Program-made: the position numbers and the translations under genes
Assembly (NCBI GenBank): GCA_003223025.1
Contig: QHXR01000001.1
Span: 222,900 to 286,899 of the forward strand
Origin: Acidobacteriota bacterium
Lineage (GTDB): Bacteria > Acidobacteriota > Blastocatellia > Pyrinomonadales > Pyrinomonadaceae
Direction of reading: 5' to 3'
DNA: 64,000 bases
Part shown: one piece after another, positions 42,479-51,708 of the stretch
Position numbering within the stretch: position 1 is the stretch's first letter
How the letters are laid out: every line of letters begins with the position of its first letter
The notes under the pieces: model-generated
Database searches by the model: none
What the model saw: the letters and a program-made list of their open reading frames with translations, nothing else
What the model was told of the DNA's origin: nothing

Positions 42479-43276
42479 ATGAATATTCGAAACAAGATCG
42501 AGGGTCTCAGAGAAGTCTGGACATTCGACAATCGTCTCTGGCTCACATTTACTAAACTTCTTTTCCCCGGCGAGCAGCTTCATGTTTACCGGTACAAGGG
42601 TCTCGATTTCCTGACCGACCACGCTCGTGGTGACGGCCGTGGAGCTCGCGAGGTCATCGCCCTGCCGGTGTATCGCCGATATTTCCCGATCATGAAATTC
42701 GACAAGCCGGCGAATGTGCTCGACCTCGGTGCGAGCAACGGCGGGTTTCCACTGCTGCTGCAGGCGGACGGAATTCCCTTGAAGAAAGTCGTCAGCGTCG
42801 AATTCAATCGCTACACATTTCAACGGATGCAATTCAATCTGATCCGAAACATGACTTGCGAGATGATTCCGTTGAACGCGGGATTATGCGGCGAGAACAA
42901 GACTCTGCGTGTCGCACCCGGCGAGGGAAGCGTTTCGGATAGTATCTTTAATGATCGCGGAAATCCTGAGAGCGAGTTTTACGACATTCAAGGCGTGACG
43001 CTCGACTATCTATATAACACGTATTTCGATGGCGAGATCGTCGATATCTGCAAGATGGATGTCGAGACGGCCGAGTTCGACGTCATCAAGCATCCCGAGG
43101 AATATCAGATGCTGACGAAATGCAGATACGTGATAATGGAGATCCATCTCGGTGACGGGAGGCAGTTGGAAGATATTTTGAAACCGTTCGAAGAGATGGG
43201 ATTTGATCGTGTCGATCCGCGACCGGGCGACGATCCGCACGTTTACTTCTTCTCCAACAAAGCGCTCAACGCATAG
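42479..43276 (+). CDS. FkbM family methyltransferase
   Basis: 265 residues. The SAM site is NVLDLGASNGGFPLLL (about 80-95), VVSVEFNRYTFQRM gives the ribose Glu, and GVTLDYLYNTY, ICKMDVETAEFDVI is the FkbM signature near the end. Transfers a methyl group, typically to a sugar or glycan OH; substrate unknown. Ends four bases before the convergent DUF4126 gene. Confidence 0.88.
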   Translation: MNIRNKIEGLREVWTFDNRLWLTFTKLLFPGEQLHVYRYKGLDFLTDHARGDGRGAREVIALPVYRRYFPIMKFDKPANVLDLGASNGGFPLLLQADGIPLKKVVSVEFNRYTFQRMQFNLIRNMTCEMIPLNAGLCGENKTLRVAPGEGSVSDSIFNDRGNPESEFYDIQGVTLDYLYNTYFDGEIVDICKMDVETAEFDVIKHPEEYQMLTKCRYVIMEIHLGDGRQLEDILKPFEEMGFDRVDPRPGDDPHVYFFSNKALNA

Positions 43277-43280
43277 CTCT

Positions 43281-43898
43281 TTACTGAGCTCCGCTTCCGA
43301 GACCATCGCCACGAAAGAAAGAGGCCGTTGCTCGAAACATTCGACGAAGGCCTCTAAGCACCTTCGGAAAGAACCACAGAAAGAGAATCACGAACACAAC
43401 AAGCACGATCGCGATGATGATCGGAGCGAATACTGCGAGTAGTGTTCCGACGAACGCGATGATGTCTTCGACGATCGACAGGACCCAGTTCGAGACAGGC
43501 TCAGGTGAGAAGTTAGCTCCGACTCGCAACGCGGCTTTTGTTCCGTGCGATGAGAACGCGAGTCCGCCGCCGATCAGAGCTGCGGGAATATAGATCGACG
43601 AATCGAGTTGCTCGGTCGCCGCATACGCCACGATGACGCCGGCCGGAACGCGGATGAACGTGTGGACGACATCCCAAACGCTGTCGAGATAGGGAATTTC
43701 GTCGGCGAAGAATTCGACGAGATAAAGAAATCCTGCGACGCCTATGATCCACCAGTTATCGAGGACGTCGAGCCCGCCGGGAAGTTTGGCTGCTCCAAAT
43801 TTTTGAAGCAGACCTAGGACCGTGACCGTCGCGTAGAGGTTGATCCCGCTCGTCCACGCGGAACCTAACGCCAAACTCAAAGTAGAAAACCATTCCAT
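43281..43898 (-). CDS. DUF4126 family membrane protein
   Basis: 205 residues, about five hydrophobic segments. GSAWTSGINLYATVTVLGLL at the start, DSVWDVVHTFIRVPAGVIVA and LIGGGLAFSSHGTKAALRV are the DUF4126 landmarks. A last helix FVILFLWFFPKVLRGLRRMF ends near the C-terminus. No known function. Confidence 0.88.
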   Translation of the reverse strand: MEWFSTLSLALGSAWTSGINLYATVTVLGLLQKFGAAKLPGGLDVLDNWWIIGVAGFLYLVEFFADEIPYLDSVWDVVHTFIRVPAGVIVAYAATEQLDSSIYIPAALIGGGLAFSSHGTKAALRVGANFSPEPVSNWVLSIVEDIIAFVGTLLAVFAPIIIAIVLVVFVILFLWFFPKVLRGLRRMFRATASFFRGDGLGSGAQ

Positions 43899-43912
43899 CT
43901 TTCACCTCGTTT

Positions 43913-44009
43913 TGAGCCCGCCTTCAGGCGGCTTTGCCCGCGAATAATGCGAATAGGCACGAATAAAGAATCAGAACTTTTGCCCGCGAAATACGCGAAA
44001 AAACGTGAA
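43913..44009. repeat. palindromic/tandem intergenic repeat (CGCGAATAA family)
   Basis: A hairpin AGCCCGCCTTCAGGCGGCTTT followed by TGCCCGCGAATAATGCGAAT and GCCCGCGAAATACGCGAAAA units. Same units as 55781-55892 and 57178-57290. Confidence 0.75.
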
Positions 44010-44026
44010 ATGAATAGAAGACCGAA

Positions 44027-44419
44027 TCAGTGCAGCCCCAAAGATCCGGAACTGCGATTTGATACTCCGTCACGCCAGATGTAGAAAAACCAGTAGAACG
44101 GCATTACCCATGCACCGAGAAGGCACAGAGAAATCAGCCAGGTTGTTCGCATCCGATTCGCCTCGAGGATTGGGTTCCGTGCCGCGTGGATGATGTAGAT
44201 CACAAGAATCGCCGTAAAGAAGATCGTGAACAGAAGACATGCGACGTTCATGATCACGGCGTACGTGGAATTAGCCAGGTACTCGCCGAAAGCCTCGACC
44301 GGGACCGTGTTTATAAGGTGAATCATAAATCCGACGAATGCGGCGGTGAAGACGAAGGGCGATAAAGCACCGAGTCCGAGAAGGATCTTGATCCAAGTTT
44401 TCATTGGCTGACTAAACAT
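44027..44419 (-). CDS. small membrane protein
   Basis: 130 residues, four hydrophobic segments (about 9-34, 55-75, 87-110). ATG 44419 overlaps the stop of the response regulator (TAATG); a Met five codons later is a second option. No family recognised. Translational coupling to a sigma54 regulator suggests it is part of the same response. Confidence 0.65.
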   Translation of the reverse strand: MFSQPMKTWIKILLGLGALSPFVFTAAFVGFMIHLINTVPVEAFGEYLANSTYAVIMNVACLLFTIFFTAILVIYIIHAARNPILEANRMRTTWLISLCLLGAWVMPFYWFFYIWRDGVSNRSSGSLGLH

Positions 44420-45783
44420 TACGCCTCGTCTTCTTCCCCGGTTCCATCACCATCCTTCTTAAATCCGAACTTCTCTAAACGATATTGCAAAGTTCGGAAC
44501 GTGAGTCCGAGCAGCTTCGCTGATTTCGTGATGTTGTTATCCGTCCGATCCATCGCTTGCAGGATCAGACTTCGTTCGACGTCTTCGAAGTTCACGCCTT
44601 CGGGCGGAAGCTTGAATTGCAAATCTCCGCCGCCGGCCGAAGCTCCGATCGCTCGGGTCTGCGTCATCTCGGGCGGCAGATCTTCGAGCGTGATCGTGTC
44701 GTTCTCGCAAAGCAGGATCGCGCGCTCAAGCGCAGATTCGAGCTGCCGAACATTTCCGGGATAGTGATAGTCGAGGAGGAGTTTTTTTGCGTCGCTTTCG
44801 ATGCTGACCTTCCGGTCTGTTCCGCGTGTGTGTTTGTTAAGGAAATAATCCATCAGCACCGGAATGTCCGATCGTCGTTCGCGAAGCGGCGGGATGTCGA
44901 TCGAAAGAACATTCAGTCGATAATAAAGATCTTCACGAAAACGTTTCTCTTCCGCCATCTTCAGCAGGTCGCGATTCGTCGCGGCGAGCACCCGAACATC
45001 GACCTCGATCTCTTTAATTCCACCGACGCGACGTATTTCTTTTTCCTGCAGTGCTCGCAGCAACTTTGCTTGAAGGGCAATGTCGAGTTCGCCGATCTCA
45101 TCGAGAAAAAGCGTTCCGTTGTTCGCGATCTCGAATAGTCCCTTCTTCTCTGCAACCGCGCCGGTGAACGATCCTTTCTCGTGACCGAACAATTCGGACT
45201 CGAGCAAGTTCTCATTTATTGCCGCGCAGTTCACGGCCTGGAAGACTTCGTTCGTCCGAAGCGAATTCTTATGGATCGATCGCGCGATCAATTCCTTTCC
45301 GGTTCCACTTTCACCGCGGATCAAAACGGTCGAGTTCGACTTCGCGATCTTCAAGATCAACTTTTTGACCTTGTCCATCTCCGGCGAAACCGAAACGAGC
45401 TCGGTGTCGAGTGCGGAGAGTTTATTCAACGCACGCGAAACTGTATCGAGAAGCTTCTCGCTGTCGTACGGTTTTTGAAGATAGTCGAACGCGCCGAGCC
45501 GCAACGCATCGACGGCCGAGTCGACCGATCCATGCGCCGTGAGCAGGATGACGATGATCGACTTGTCGAAATCCGTCAGCTCTTTCAAAAGATCGAGCCC
45601 GCTCATCCCCGTCATTTTGAGATCGGTAAGAACGAGATCGAATCTCCGGGCCTCGACGAACTTCATCGCCGCCTCGCCCGAGCTCGCCGTCGTCACATCG
45701 TAGCCTTCACCCGAGAGGATCGTCTCGAGAATTTCCCGCTGGTTCTTTTCGTCGTCAACGACGAGTATCGATTTTCTTGCCAT
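44419..45783 (-). CDS. sigma54-dependent response regulator, NtrC family
   Basis: 454 residues. Receiver domain with phosphorylated Asp54 (LVLTDLKM), AAA+ domain with Walker A GESGTGKE, ELFGHEKGSFTGA (the sigma54-contacting GAFTGA loop as GSFTGA), Walker B TLFLDEIGEL, and a C-terminal Fis-type helix-turn-helix (ITKSAKLLGLTFRTLQYRLEKF). Activates sigma54 RNA polymerase from upstream enhancer sites. Follows its kinase after a palindrome. No target in the window is proven; a sigma54-like promoter lies before the subtilase gene. Confidence 0.95.
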   Translation of the reverse strand: MARKSILVVDDEKNQREILETILSGEGYDVTTASSGEAAMKFVEARRFDLVLTDLKMTGMSGLDLLKELTDFDKSIIVILLTAHGSVDSAVDALRLGAFDYLQKPYDSEKLLDTVSRALNKLSALDTELVSVSPEMDKVKKLILKIAKSNSTVLIRGESGTGKELIARSIHKNSLRTNEVFQAVNCAAINENLLESELFGHEKGSFTGAVAEKKGLFEIANNGTLFLDEIGELDIALQAKLLRALQEKEIRRVGGIKEIEVDVRVLAATNRDLLKMAEEKRFREDLYYRLNVLSIDIPPLRERRSDIPVLMDYFLNKHTRGTDRKVSIESDAKKLLLDYHYPGNVRQLESALERAILLCENDTITLEDLPPEMTQTRAIGASAGGGDLQFKLPPEGVNFEDVERSLILQAMDRTDNNITKSAKLLGLTFRTLQYRLEKFGFKKDGDGTGEEDEA

Positions 45784-45794
45784 AAAATAATTTT

Positions 45795-45884
45795 ACCGCC
45801 GAGACGCTGAGACGCAGAGTCGATCATGATCATTCGATTGATAACACTTCTCCGTCGAACTCTCCGTCTCAGCGTCTCGGCGGT
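45795..45884. repeat. palindrome between kinase and regulator genes (GAGACGC family)
   Basis: Perfect-to-near-perfect 25-bp arms ACCGCCGAGACGCTGAGACG... and ...CGTCTCAGCGTCTCGGCGGT, with a smaller inner dyad (CGATCATGATCATTCG). Same family as 24437-24526 and 32495-32560. Confidence 0.85.
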
Positions 45885-47375
45885 TCATTTCGCGTTAGCT
45901 TTCGGTAATTTTACCGTAAACTTCGTTCCCTCGCCTTCTTTCGATCCGACGTCGATCGTTCCGTTGTGCACCTCGACGATCTTTTGCACGATCGCGAGTC
46001 CAAGACCCGTGCCGGTCTCTTTAGTAGAAAAGTAGGGTTCGAATATCTTCGCAAGGTTTGGTTCGGGGATGCCCGATCCCGTATCGGAAATATCGAATCG
46101 CACGAATCCATTATCCGGCGAGATCTTCACATTCATGTTCCCGCCCTCATTTCCGATCGCCTGAACTGCGTTTATGAACAGGTTGTTGAAAACGGATCGG
46201 AGGAAGTCCGGATCCGCGAGGATCTTCGGGACGTCCTCATGTTCGACTACCGCGATTCGGATGTCGTTCTCGCTCGCTTGAGCTTCGACCAGTCTGAGCG
46301 AATCCTCGACGACCTGTCGAGCATCGAGAGCCTGTAAGTTGGCTTTCGCCGGCCGCGAGTAGTTTAGAAAATCCGAGATCTGCTGATTGATCCGCGCGAC
46401 TTCGGATTTTACCTGGCCGATCAGCTTTGTAAACGCCGCGACTTTTTCTTCGTTTTCCGGTTGGAATTTCGATCGCAGATGATCGAGCGTCAGGTTGATG
46501 AAGTTCAGCGGATTCCGGATCTCGTGGGCGATCGCCGATCCGAGCCGTCCGATGACCGCGCTCTTTTCTGCTTGGCGTAGCTGCTCTTCGAGCTCCTTGC
46601 TCTTCTCAAGCTCGGCAGTCATTTCATTGAACTGCGTGAGAAGCTGACCCATCTCGTCGGTTCGGCCACGTTCCGGAACGCGAACGGCGAGATTTCCGTC
46701 TGCTACGAGGCGCGCGGCGTTCGAAAGGTTCGCGATCGGTCGTGTAAATCTCCATACGAGAACGAAAGTGACGAGCGTGGAGAGCGAAAGTACGATCAAC
46801 GTAACGATCAAAGGCAGGGCGGCCCGGCGATTGGCTTCGCTTTGATCGTTCTTAAGCAGCACCATGATGTACCAACGGCCCTCGCTCGTGGTTTCGATCG
46901 GGATCGCGCGGGCCTCATCATCGCCTTGCACGGCTAAGTTGGCGTTTGGAAAGTGCTGAATATCATCGCCCAATCGCACGCCTTCTTTCAGAGGCGGCAA
47001 ATTCGGCAGATCGGAAAGATTCCGATATACATTCTCGCCGTTTGGACCTGTCGTCGGCTGAAAGTCGGGGTTAAGACTGTCCCGAACCTGCCAGTTGTTA
47101 TCTATTATTATTACGTCTCGGACCCGGGCTGCGGCGGCCTCGTCAAAGTAATTTTGATCCTCGCGTTTTATCAGCTCGTCCATGTAGGAGCTCGAGCTGA
47201 TGCTGTTCGAGCCAAGCGTGATCCCCGCTACGAGAGCTTTCGCCTGGGCTTCTCGAAGATCGTTGTTTTGTTGTTGAGTAAGCAGATTTAAGTAGTATTG
47301 AACGCCCAGCGTCGCCACTAGTAAGAAGGCCAAGATCAGCAAAAGCCTGCCCCGGAATGTCTTGAAAAAGTTCAT
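45885..47375 (-). CDS. sensor histidine kinase (HAMP, HisKA, HATPase)
   Basis: 496 residues. Membrane helix RLLLILAFLLVATLGVQYYL, a periplasmic sensor (about 40-195), second helix LIVTLIVLSLSTLVTFVLVW, HAMP, dimerization/phosphoacceptor His in AIAHEIRNPLNFI, then the ATP-binding N-box FNNLFINAVQAIGN, G1 DTGSGIPEP and G2 TGTGLGLAIVQKIVEVHNG. Stimulus unknown. Partner of the NtrC-type regulator downstream. Confidence 0.94.
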   Translation of the reverse strand: MNFFKTFRGRLLLILAFLLVATLGVQYYLNLLTQQQNNDLREAQAKALVAGITLGSNSISSSSYMDELIKREDQNYFDEAAAARVRDVIIIDNNWQVRDSLNPDFQPTTGPNGENVYRNLSDLPNLPPLKEGVRLGDDIQHFPNANLAVQGDDEARAIPIETTSEGRWYIMVLLKNDQSEANRRAALPLIVTLIVLSLSTLVTFVLVWRFTRPIANLSNAARLVADGNLAVRVPERGRTDEMGQLLTQFNEMTAELEKSKELEEQLRQAEKSAVIGRLGSAIAHEIRNPLNFINLTLDHLRSKFQPENEEKVAAFTKLIGQVKSEVARINQQISDFLNYSRPAKANLQALDARQVVEDSLRLVEAQASENDIRIAVVEHEDVPKILADPDFLRSVFNNLFINAVQAIGNEGGNMNVKISPDNGFVRFDISDTGSGIPEPNLAKIFEPYFSTKETGTGLGLAIVQKIVEVHNGTIDVGSKEGEGTKFTVKLPKANAK

Positions 47376-47547
47376 CTAACGCAATAATTAAACAGTCGCT
47401 TAATAATTCTTGCCATGCGATGTTCTGAATGTTATAGTCGGGCTTAGCTTTTTCGCAAACTCTTCGAACAATCACCGAGCCAGTCCGAAATCGTCGAAGA
47501 GTCTTCCCCGAAATTACAATCTAACACCCGACTAGCTGAGGTAAACC

Positions 47548-49197
47548 ATGATGTTAATGTGTCCCCAAAAGCGTTTTGTCTCGCTTTTGTTCCCCATCAC
47601 CCTTATCGCTCTCCTTTTCTCAGCCAACCTCCAAGCTCAATCAAAAAAGTCTACCTCATCGAAGAAAGCCGTCTCTAAGAAGTCGGCCACGCAGGCGAAA
47701 GATGCCCGCAAAGGCAAATCGGCGAAGGACACAAAGAAAGAACAGTTAGCTAAAAAGAAAGGTAAGGCCGACAAGTCTACGGCAAAGAAGCTTACCCCGA
47801 AAGAGCTCCGCCGCCAGAAAGAGTTGGACGCGCGTGAAGCTCGGAATAACAAAAAGAGCTCCAAGAAGACCGCCGAGGCTCGGCGGATCGAAGCAGAACG
47901 TCGGCGCGAAGCCGAAGCTCGTCGTCAGGCCGCACTTGCCGAGCAGCGACGTCGTGAACAGGCGGCCCGCGAAGCTCGTGAGCGACGCCTCGCATTCGAA
48001 CGCGGACTCAGGACTACGACAGTAGATAACATTGCGAAGGATGATCAATCGGGCGAAGACCTGAATGTTCGTCACGCGGCGGTCAACGCCCTCGGCGGCC
48101 ACGCCGGAACTGTCGTCGTCATGGAAGCGAAGACCGGAAAGATCCTGACGATCGTAAATCAGGACTGGGCGATCCGTGACAGTTTCAAGCCGTGCTCGAC
48201 TATCAAACTCGTAACTGGTGTCGGTGGCTTGAACGAGAACATCATCGATACCGAAGGGCATATTACGAACAGCTCGACCCGGATGCCGCTCGACTACGCT
48301 CTCGCAAAATCCAACAACGGATACTTCCAGCGTGTCGGCATAAACATGGGCTCGGCGAAAATGGTCCAGTACGCTAGGATGCTCGGGCTTGGCGAAAGGA
48401 CCGGTATCAACGCCGACGGCGAAACTCCGGGCAAGGTTCCTTTCAACAACAACAACGCACGAATCTATTCGCACGGCGATGACTTTGCGGTGACTCCTCT
48501 TCAACTCGCGGTTCTTGTTTCCTCTTTGTCGAACGGCGGCAAGAAGGTCGTTCCTCAGATAAATCGCCAACGTGTCGAACGTACGGCGATGACGCCGCAG
48601 ATCCAGCGTCAGGTAAGTCTTCCCCAGCGAAGTATCGAAGGCGTCCTTCCGGGGATGATCGGTGCCGCTGAATTCGGCACCGCTCATCGCGGAGTCGATG
48701 CGTCGATGGGCGTTGCCGGTAAGACGGGCTCCTGTATCGAAAGAGGATCATGGGTCGGACTGTTCGCATCCGTCGCTCCGGTCGAAGATCCGAAGTACTC
48801 GGTCGTCGTCATCACCCGCGGTCAGAGCGAGCGCGGAAAGTATGCAGCGGCGATTGCCGGAAAGGTCTATCAGGCGCTCAGCCCGCAGATCCATCGAAAT
48901 CGCGATCTCCTTTATGCTCGTCAACTGAAGATCAAGCCGGTATTCGAGACGGCAGCCGCCGGTGAAGCTGATGAAGGTGAAGATGCTGACACGGCCGACA
49001 ATGGCGATCAGCCCGCACCGATCATTGTCGGCTCGCAACCACGAACAACCGTCGCGGCGGTTCCGCAGCAGGCTGAACCGAAGAAGATGGTCCAGAAGAC
49101 GGTTCAAAGCCAACCCGTTCTCGGTCCGGTCATCATCCAGTACGACCGCAGCGGCGCCGAGAAAAAGACCCGGCCACGCATCGTTACGAACGAGTAA
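47548..49197 (+). CDS. penicillin-binding transpeptidase-domain protein with Lys/Arg-rich helical stalk
   Basis: 549 residues, GAGG six bases before ATG. Signal peptide (KRFVSLLFPITLIALLFSANLQAQ), then about 125 residues very rich in Lys, Arg, Ala and Glu (a highly charged, probably helical stalk), then a transpeptidase domain with Ser217-x-x-Lys220 (CSTIK), Ser255-Asn-Asn (SNN) and Lys392-Thr-Gly-Ser (KTGS). No dimerization domain of class B PBPs and no glycosyltransferase are present. The tail (about 470-549) is Pro/Val/Gln-rich. Likely a cell-wall DD-transpeptidase or DD-carboxypeptidase in the periplasm; a beta-lactamase-type function is less likely but not excluded. Confidence 0.85.
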   Translation: MMLMCPQKRFVSLLFPITLIALLFSANLQAQSKKSTSSKKAVSKKSATQAKDARKGKSAKDTKKEQLAKKKGKADKSTAKKLTPKELRRQKELDAREARNNKKSSKKTAEARRIEAERRREAEARRQAALAEQRRREQAAREARERRLAFERGLRTTTVDNIAKDDQSGEDLNVRHAAVNALGGHAGTVVVMEAKTGKILTIVNQDWAIRDSFKPCSTIKLVTGVGGLNENIIDTEGHITNSSTRMPLDYALAKSNNGYFQRVGINMGSAKMVQYARMLGLGERTGINADGETPGKVPFNNNNARIYSHGDDFAVTPLQLAVLVSSLSNGGKKVVPQINRQRVERTAMTPQIQRQVSLPQRSIEGVLPGMIGAAEFGTAHRGVDASMGVAGKTGSCIERGSWVGLFASVAPVEDPKYSVVVITRGQSERGKYAAAIAGKVYQALSPQIHRNRDLLYARQLKIKPVFETAAAGEADEGEDADTADNGDQPAPIIVGSQPRTTVAAVPQQAEPKKMVQKTVQSQPVLGPVIIQYDRSGAEKKTRPRIVTNE

Positions 49198-49228
49198 TCG
49201 GCTCTTCGATTTACAAACTTTGGTAGCA

Positions 49229-49270
49229 AAAAGCCGAAGCATTTTTCATATGGAAAATGTTTCGGCTTTT
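49229..49270 (+). terminator. bidirectional-type terminator after the transpeptidase gene
   Basis: AAAAGCCGAA, CATTTT, loop, AAAATG, TTCGGCTTTT: a stem of about 16 bp with one bulge, flanked by A- and T-runs. Confidence 0.8.
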
Positions 49271-49296
49271 CTGCGTCCCGCGAACGGGTGTTTCGC

Positions 49297-49326
49297 TTGA
49301 CACAAAAGCGCTCTCTGCGTGATTAT
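49297..49326 (+). promoter_or_regulatory. candidate promoter of the 49511 gene
   Basis: TTGACA, 18-base spacer, GATTAT. Would give a leader of about 180 bases. Apart from this, 49271-49510 holds no recognised element. Confidence 0.4.
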
Positions 49327-49510
49327 TTAGACTTCCCAACGTTCCGGTTCTCCGTGGTTTTCGCGAGGGATCTCCGCACAGATTCCACCTGAAATATTTG
49401 CAACTATTTTTTAAGGCGTTACATCTGATTTCACGCGAAACCCTCATGGATAACGGGTGTCGGCGAAGAGAACGAATTTTACGATCGCGGTAGCTGGAGG
49501 AAGCACAGTA

Positions 49511-50857
49511 ATGAAAACGATTTTTAGATTTTTGAATACCGGGGTACTGACGGCGGCATTTGTCGCCGTTGCTGCAACGGCAGGTTTTGGACAGGACGCG
49601 GCAGCGACCCCAAAACCGATTTGCGCTGAAAACGATGCCTTCAATGAAGTTTATACCCGGTTCCTGGTTGATTACGACCAGGGTAAGGGTGCCGACGGCA
49701 AGGTGAAGGGATGGTCTGAGAAAACCGTTGCGCAGAAACAGGCGGCACTTGCTGCTGGAAACGAAATATTAGAAAAGTACGGAGACTGCGAGGTCTTCAA
49801 GGCTAACGTCGACTATGTAAAGCCGATCGTTGAGAGTTTTAGAAAGTCGATCCCGGAACAGATCGAGCGAGAACAGCTTGCCCCATCCTTCAAACGTTTT
49901 GACGCAGGAATCGGTCCGGGCGAACTCGCCAAATCTCTACCCCCTGCTAACATCGACCAACTTTTTGTTGCAGCGAAGGAGATACTTGCGAAGAAGCCGG
50001 GTGACCTGAATTTCATGGTTCCTCTCGCGGTCTCCGGATTTTATGAACTCTATTACAAGGACGACAAGCAGACTAAGAACACAAAGTACACCGACGAATC
50101 GCTGAGTTACGCCCAGACCGTGCTGGCGGCGCTCAAGGGTGGAAAGGAAGCGACGAAGAAAAATGCCGCCGGTGTTCCTGTTTACGGTTTTCTGAAGTAC
50201 ACGTATACCAAAGAAGATTTGATAAGCGAGCTCAATTTTGCGATCGGATACTTGAACTTCTTTCCGAAGAACAATCGATTGGCCGCCCTGCCGTACTACT
50301 ACGAGCTTACGCAGTCGGCAAGGTACAAGGACGATCCGCGGATCTACGAGACGATTGGTAGTTACTATGGCCCCGAAGTCATCCGTTTGAACGCAGAGAT
50401 CGCTAAACTGCTTGCAGAGCAGAAGGCGAAGGCGACTCCAGAGGAGCAACTTGCGTTAGAGCCGAAGATCAAAGAAACGATCGGCATTCTTAACGGCACT
50501 GCCGAGCGAGCGATGGATTTCTATGGCCGGGCCTGGAAGCTTGCCAAAGCCGAGACGCCTGTTGGCAAAGCGTACAAAGATCTTCTCTTCAAGAATCTGA
50601 CCGCCCTTTATGAAGGACGCTTCAATAAAAAGGACGGCCTGGACTCTTACATCTCAAAAGTAACGGCGAACCCTGTGCCGAATCCGACGGCTCCGATAAC
50701 ACCGGTCAACGATCCTGAGCCGGCGACCACGACCGGAACTTCGGCCCCGGCTGCGGCGGCTCCGGCTTCGACAACTGCGACGAAACCGGCTGGTAAGCCG
50801 ATGTCGACAACGGTGACCGCGAAACCGGCGTCGGTAGCGAAGAAGGGAACTCGGTAA
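49511..50857 (+). CDS. secreted helical-repeat (TPR-like) protein with Pro/Thr/Ala-rich tail
   Basis: 448 residues from ATG 49511 (GGAGGAAGC upstream). Signal peptide MKTIFRFLNTGVLTAAFVAVAATAG, then an alpha-helical body (about 35-385) with TPR-like helix pairs (SLSYAQTVLAALKGGKEA, NRLAALPYYYELTQSARYKDDP, TAERAMDFYGRAWKLA). The last 60 residues are Pro/Thr/Ala/Lys low complexity. No enzyme motif. Followed by a strong terminator. Confidence 0.75.
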   Translation: MKTIFRFLNTGVLTAAFVAVAATAGFGQDAAATPKPICAENDAFNEVYTRFLVDYDQGKGADGKVKGWSEKTVAQKQAALAAGNEILEKYGDCEVFKANVDYVKPIVESFRKSIPEQIEREQLAPSFKRFDAGIGPGELAKSLPPANIDQLFVAAKEILAKKPGDLNFMVPLAVSGFYELYYKDDKQTKNTKYTDESLSYAQTVLAALKGGKEATKKNAAGVPVYGFLKYTYTKEDLISELNFAIGYLNFFPKNNRLAALPYYYELTQSARYKDDPRIYETIGSYYGPEVIRLNAEIAKLLAEQKAKATPEEQLALEPKIKETIGILNGTAERAMDFYGRAWKLAKAETPVGKAYKDLLFKNLTALYEGRFNKKDGLDSYISKVTANPVPNPTAPITPVNDPEPATTTGTSAPAAAAPASTTATKPAGKPMSTTVTAKPASVAKKGTR

Positions 50858-50884
50858 TAGCTACTTCAAAAAATCTAAAAATCG

Positions 50885-50922
50885 GCCGGATGCTGGAAAA
50901 CCCGCATCCGGCTTTCTTTTTT
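50885..50922 (+). terminator. Rho-independent terminator
   Basis: Perfect 9-bp stem GCCGGATGC / GCATCCGGC, ten-base loop, then TTTCTTTTTT. Confidence 0.88.
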
Positions 50923-50953
50923 CATTCGTTCTTCTTAAACTGAATTTTCGGTG

Positions 50954-51682
50954 ATGAAGCTCTCAAAATTCGAGAACGTAATCGGTTACAAGTTCGAGGA
51001 CCCGAAACTTCTCGAGCGCGCGCTGACGCATCGCTCGTGGGCTCATGAGAATCTTGGCGGCAAGAGCGATGACGAGATCCGAGCAGCTGAGAACGAATCT
51101 TTCGAATTTCTCGGCGATTCCGTTTTGGGACTCGCTGTCGCGGAACAGTTGTTTCGAAAGTATCCCGATGCGTCCGAGGGCGAGCTGACATTGATGAAGC
51201 ACCGGTTGGTGAGTACCGCCACTCTCGCGAGCGTTGCCGACTCTCTGAATATCGGCGAGTTCATCCGCATCGGACGCGGCGAAGAAAAGACCGGTGGCCG
51301 TAACAAGAAGGCAATCCTCGCCGACACGCTCGAAGCCGTTATCGCCGCCGTATTTTTTGACAGCGGTTACATCGCTACCCGATCGTTCGTCGCCCGGATC
51401 CTCGCAAATGAGTTTCGCAAGGCGACACCCGAAGACTCGGCGGATTACAAGACTCTGCTTCAGGAGAAGCTTCAGGCCGACCAGCTCGCTGGGCCGGTCT
51501 ATTCGCTTTTAAAAACCGAAGGCCAGCCGCATGAGCGAACCTTCTATGTCGAAGCGTCCTGGAAGACGGGACGTGCCGAAGGGCAGGGACGATCGATAAA
51601 GTCGGCTGAGATGATGGCGGCGAGCGAGGCTCTCAGATCGTTGCAGACACAAAAATCCGAATCATCGAAACGTAAAGACTAG
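50954..51682 (+). CDS. rnc: ribonuclease III
   Basis: 242 residues. Cleaves double-stranded RNA, including rRNA precursors. Catalytic-domain signature ESFEFLGDSVLGLAVAE with the metal Glu/Asp, second acidic set LADTLEAVIAAVFFDSG, and a C-terminal dsRNA-binding domain (about 160-235). A GTG at 50951 directly before the ATG could also serve as start. First of rnc-lepB-psuG. Confidence 0.96.
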   Translation: MKLSKFENVIGYKFEDPKLLERALTHRSWAHENLGGKSDDEIRAAENESFEFLGDSVLGLAVAEQLFRKYPDASEGELTLMKHRLVSTATLASVADSLNIGEFIRIGRGEEKTGGRNKKAILADTLEAVIAAVFFDSGYIATRSFVARILANEFRKATPEDSADYKTLLQEKLQADQLAGPVYSLLKTEGQPHERTFYVEASWKTGRAEGQGRSIKSAEMMAASEALRSLQTQKSESSKRKD

Positions 51683-51708
51683 ACGCTGCGTATTCCATCT
51701 CGCGAATT

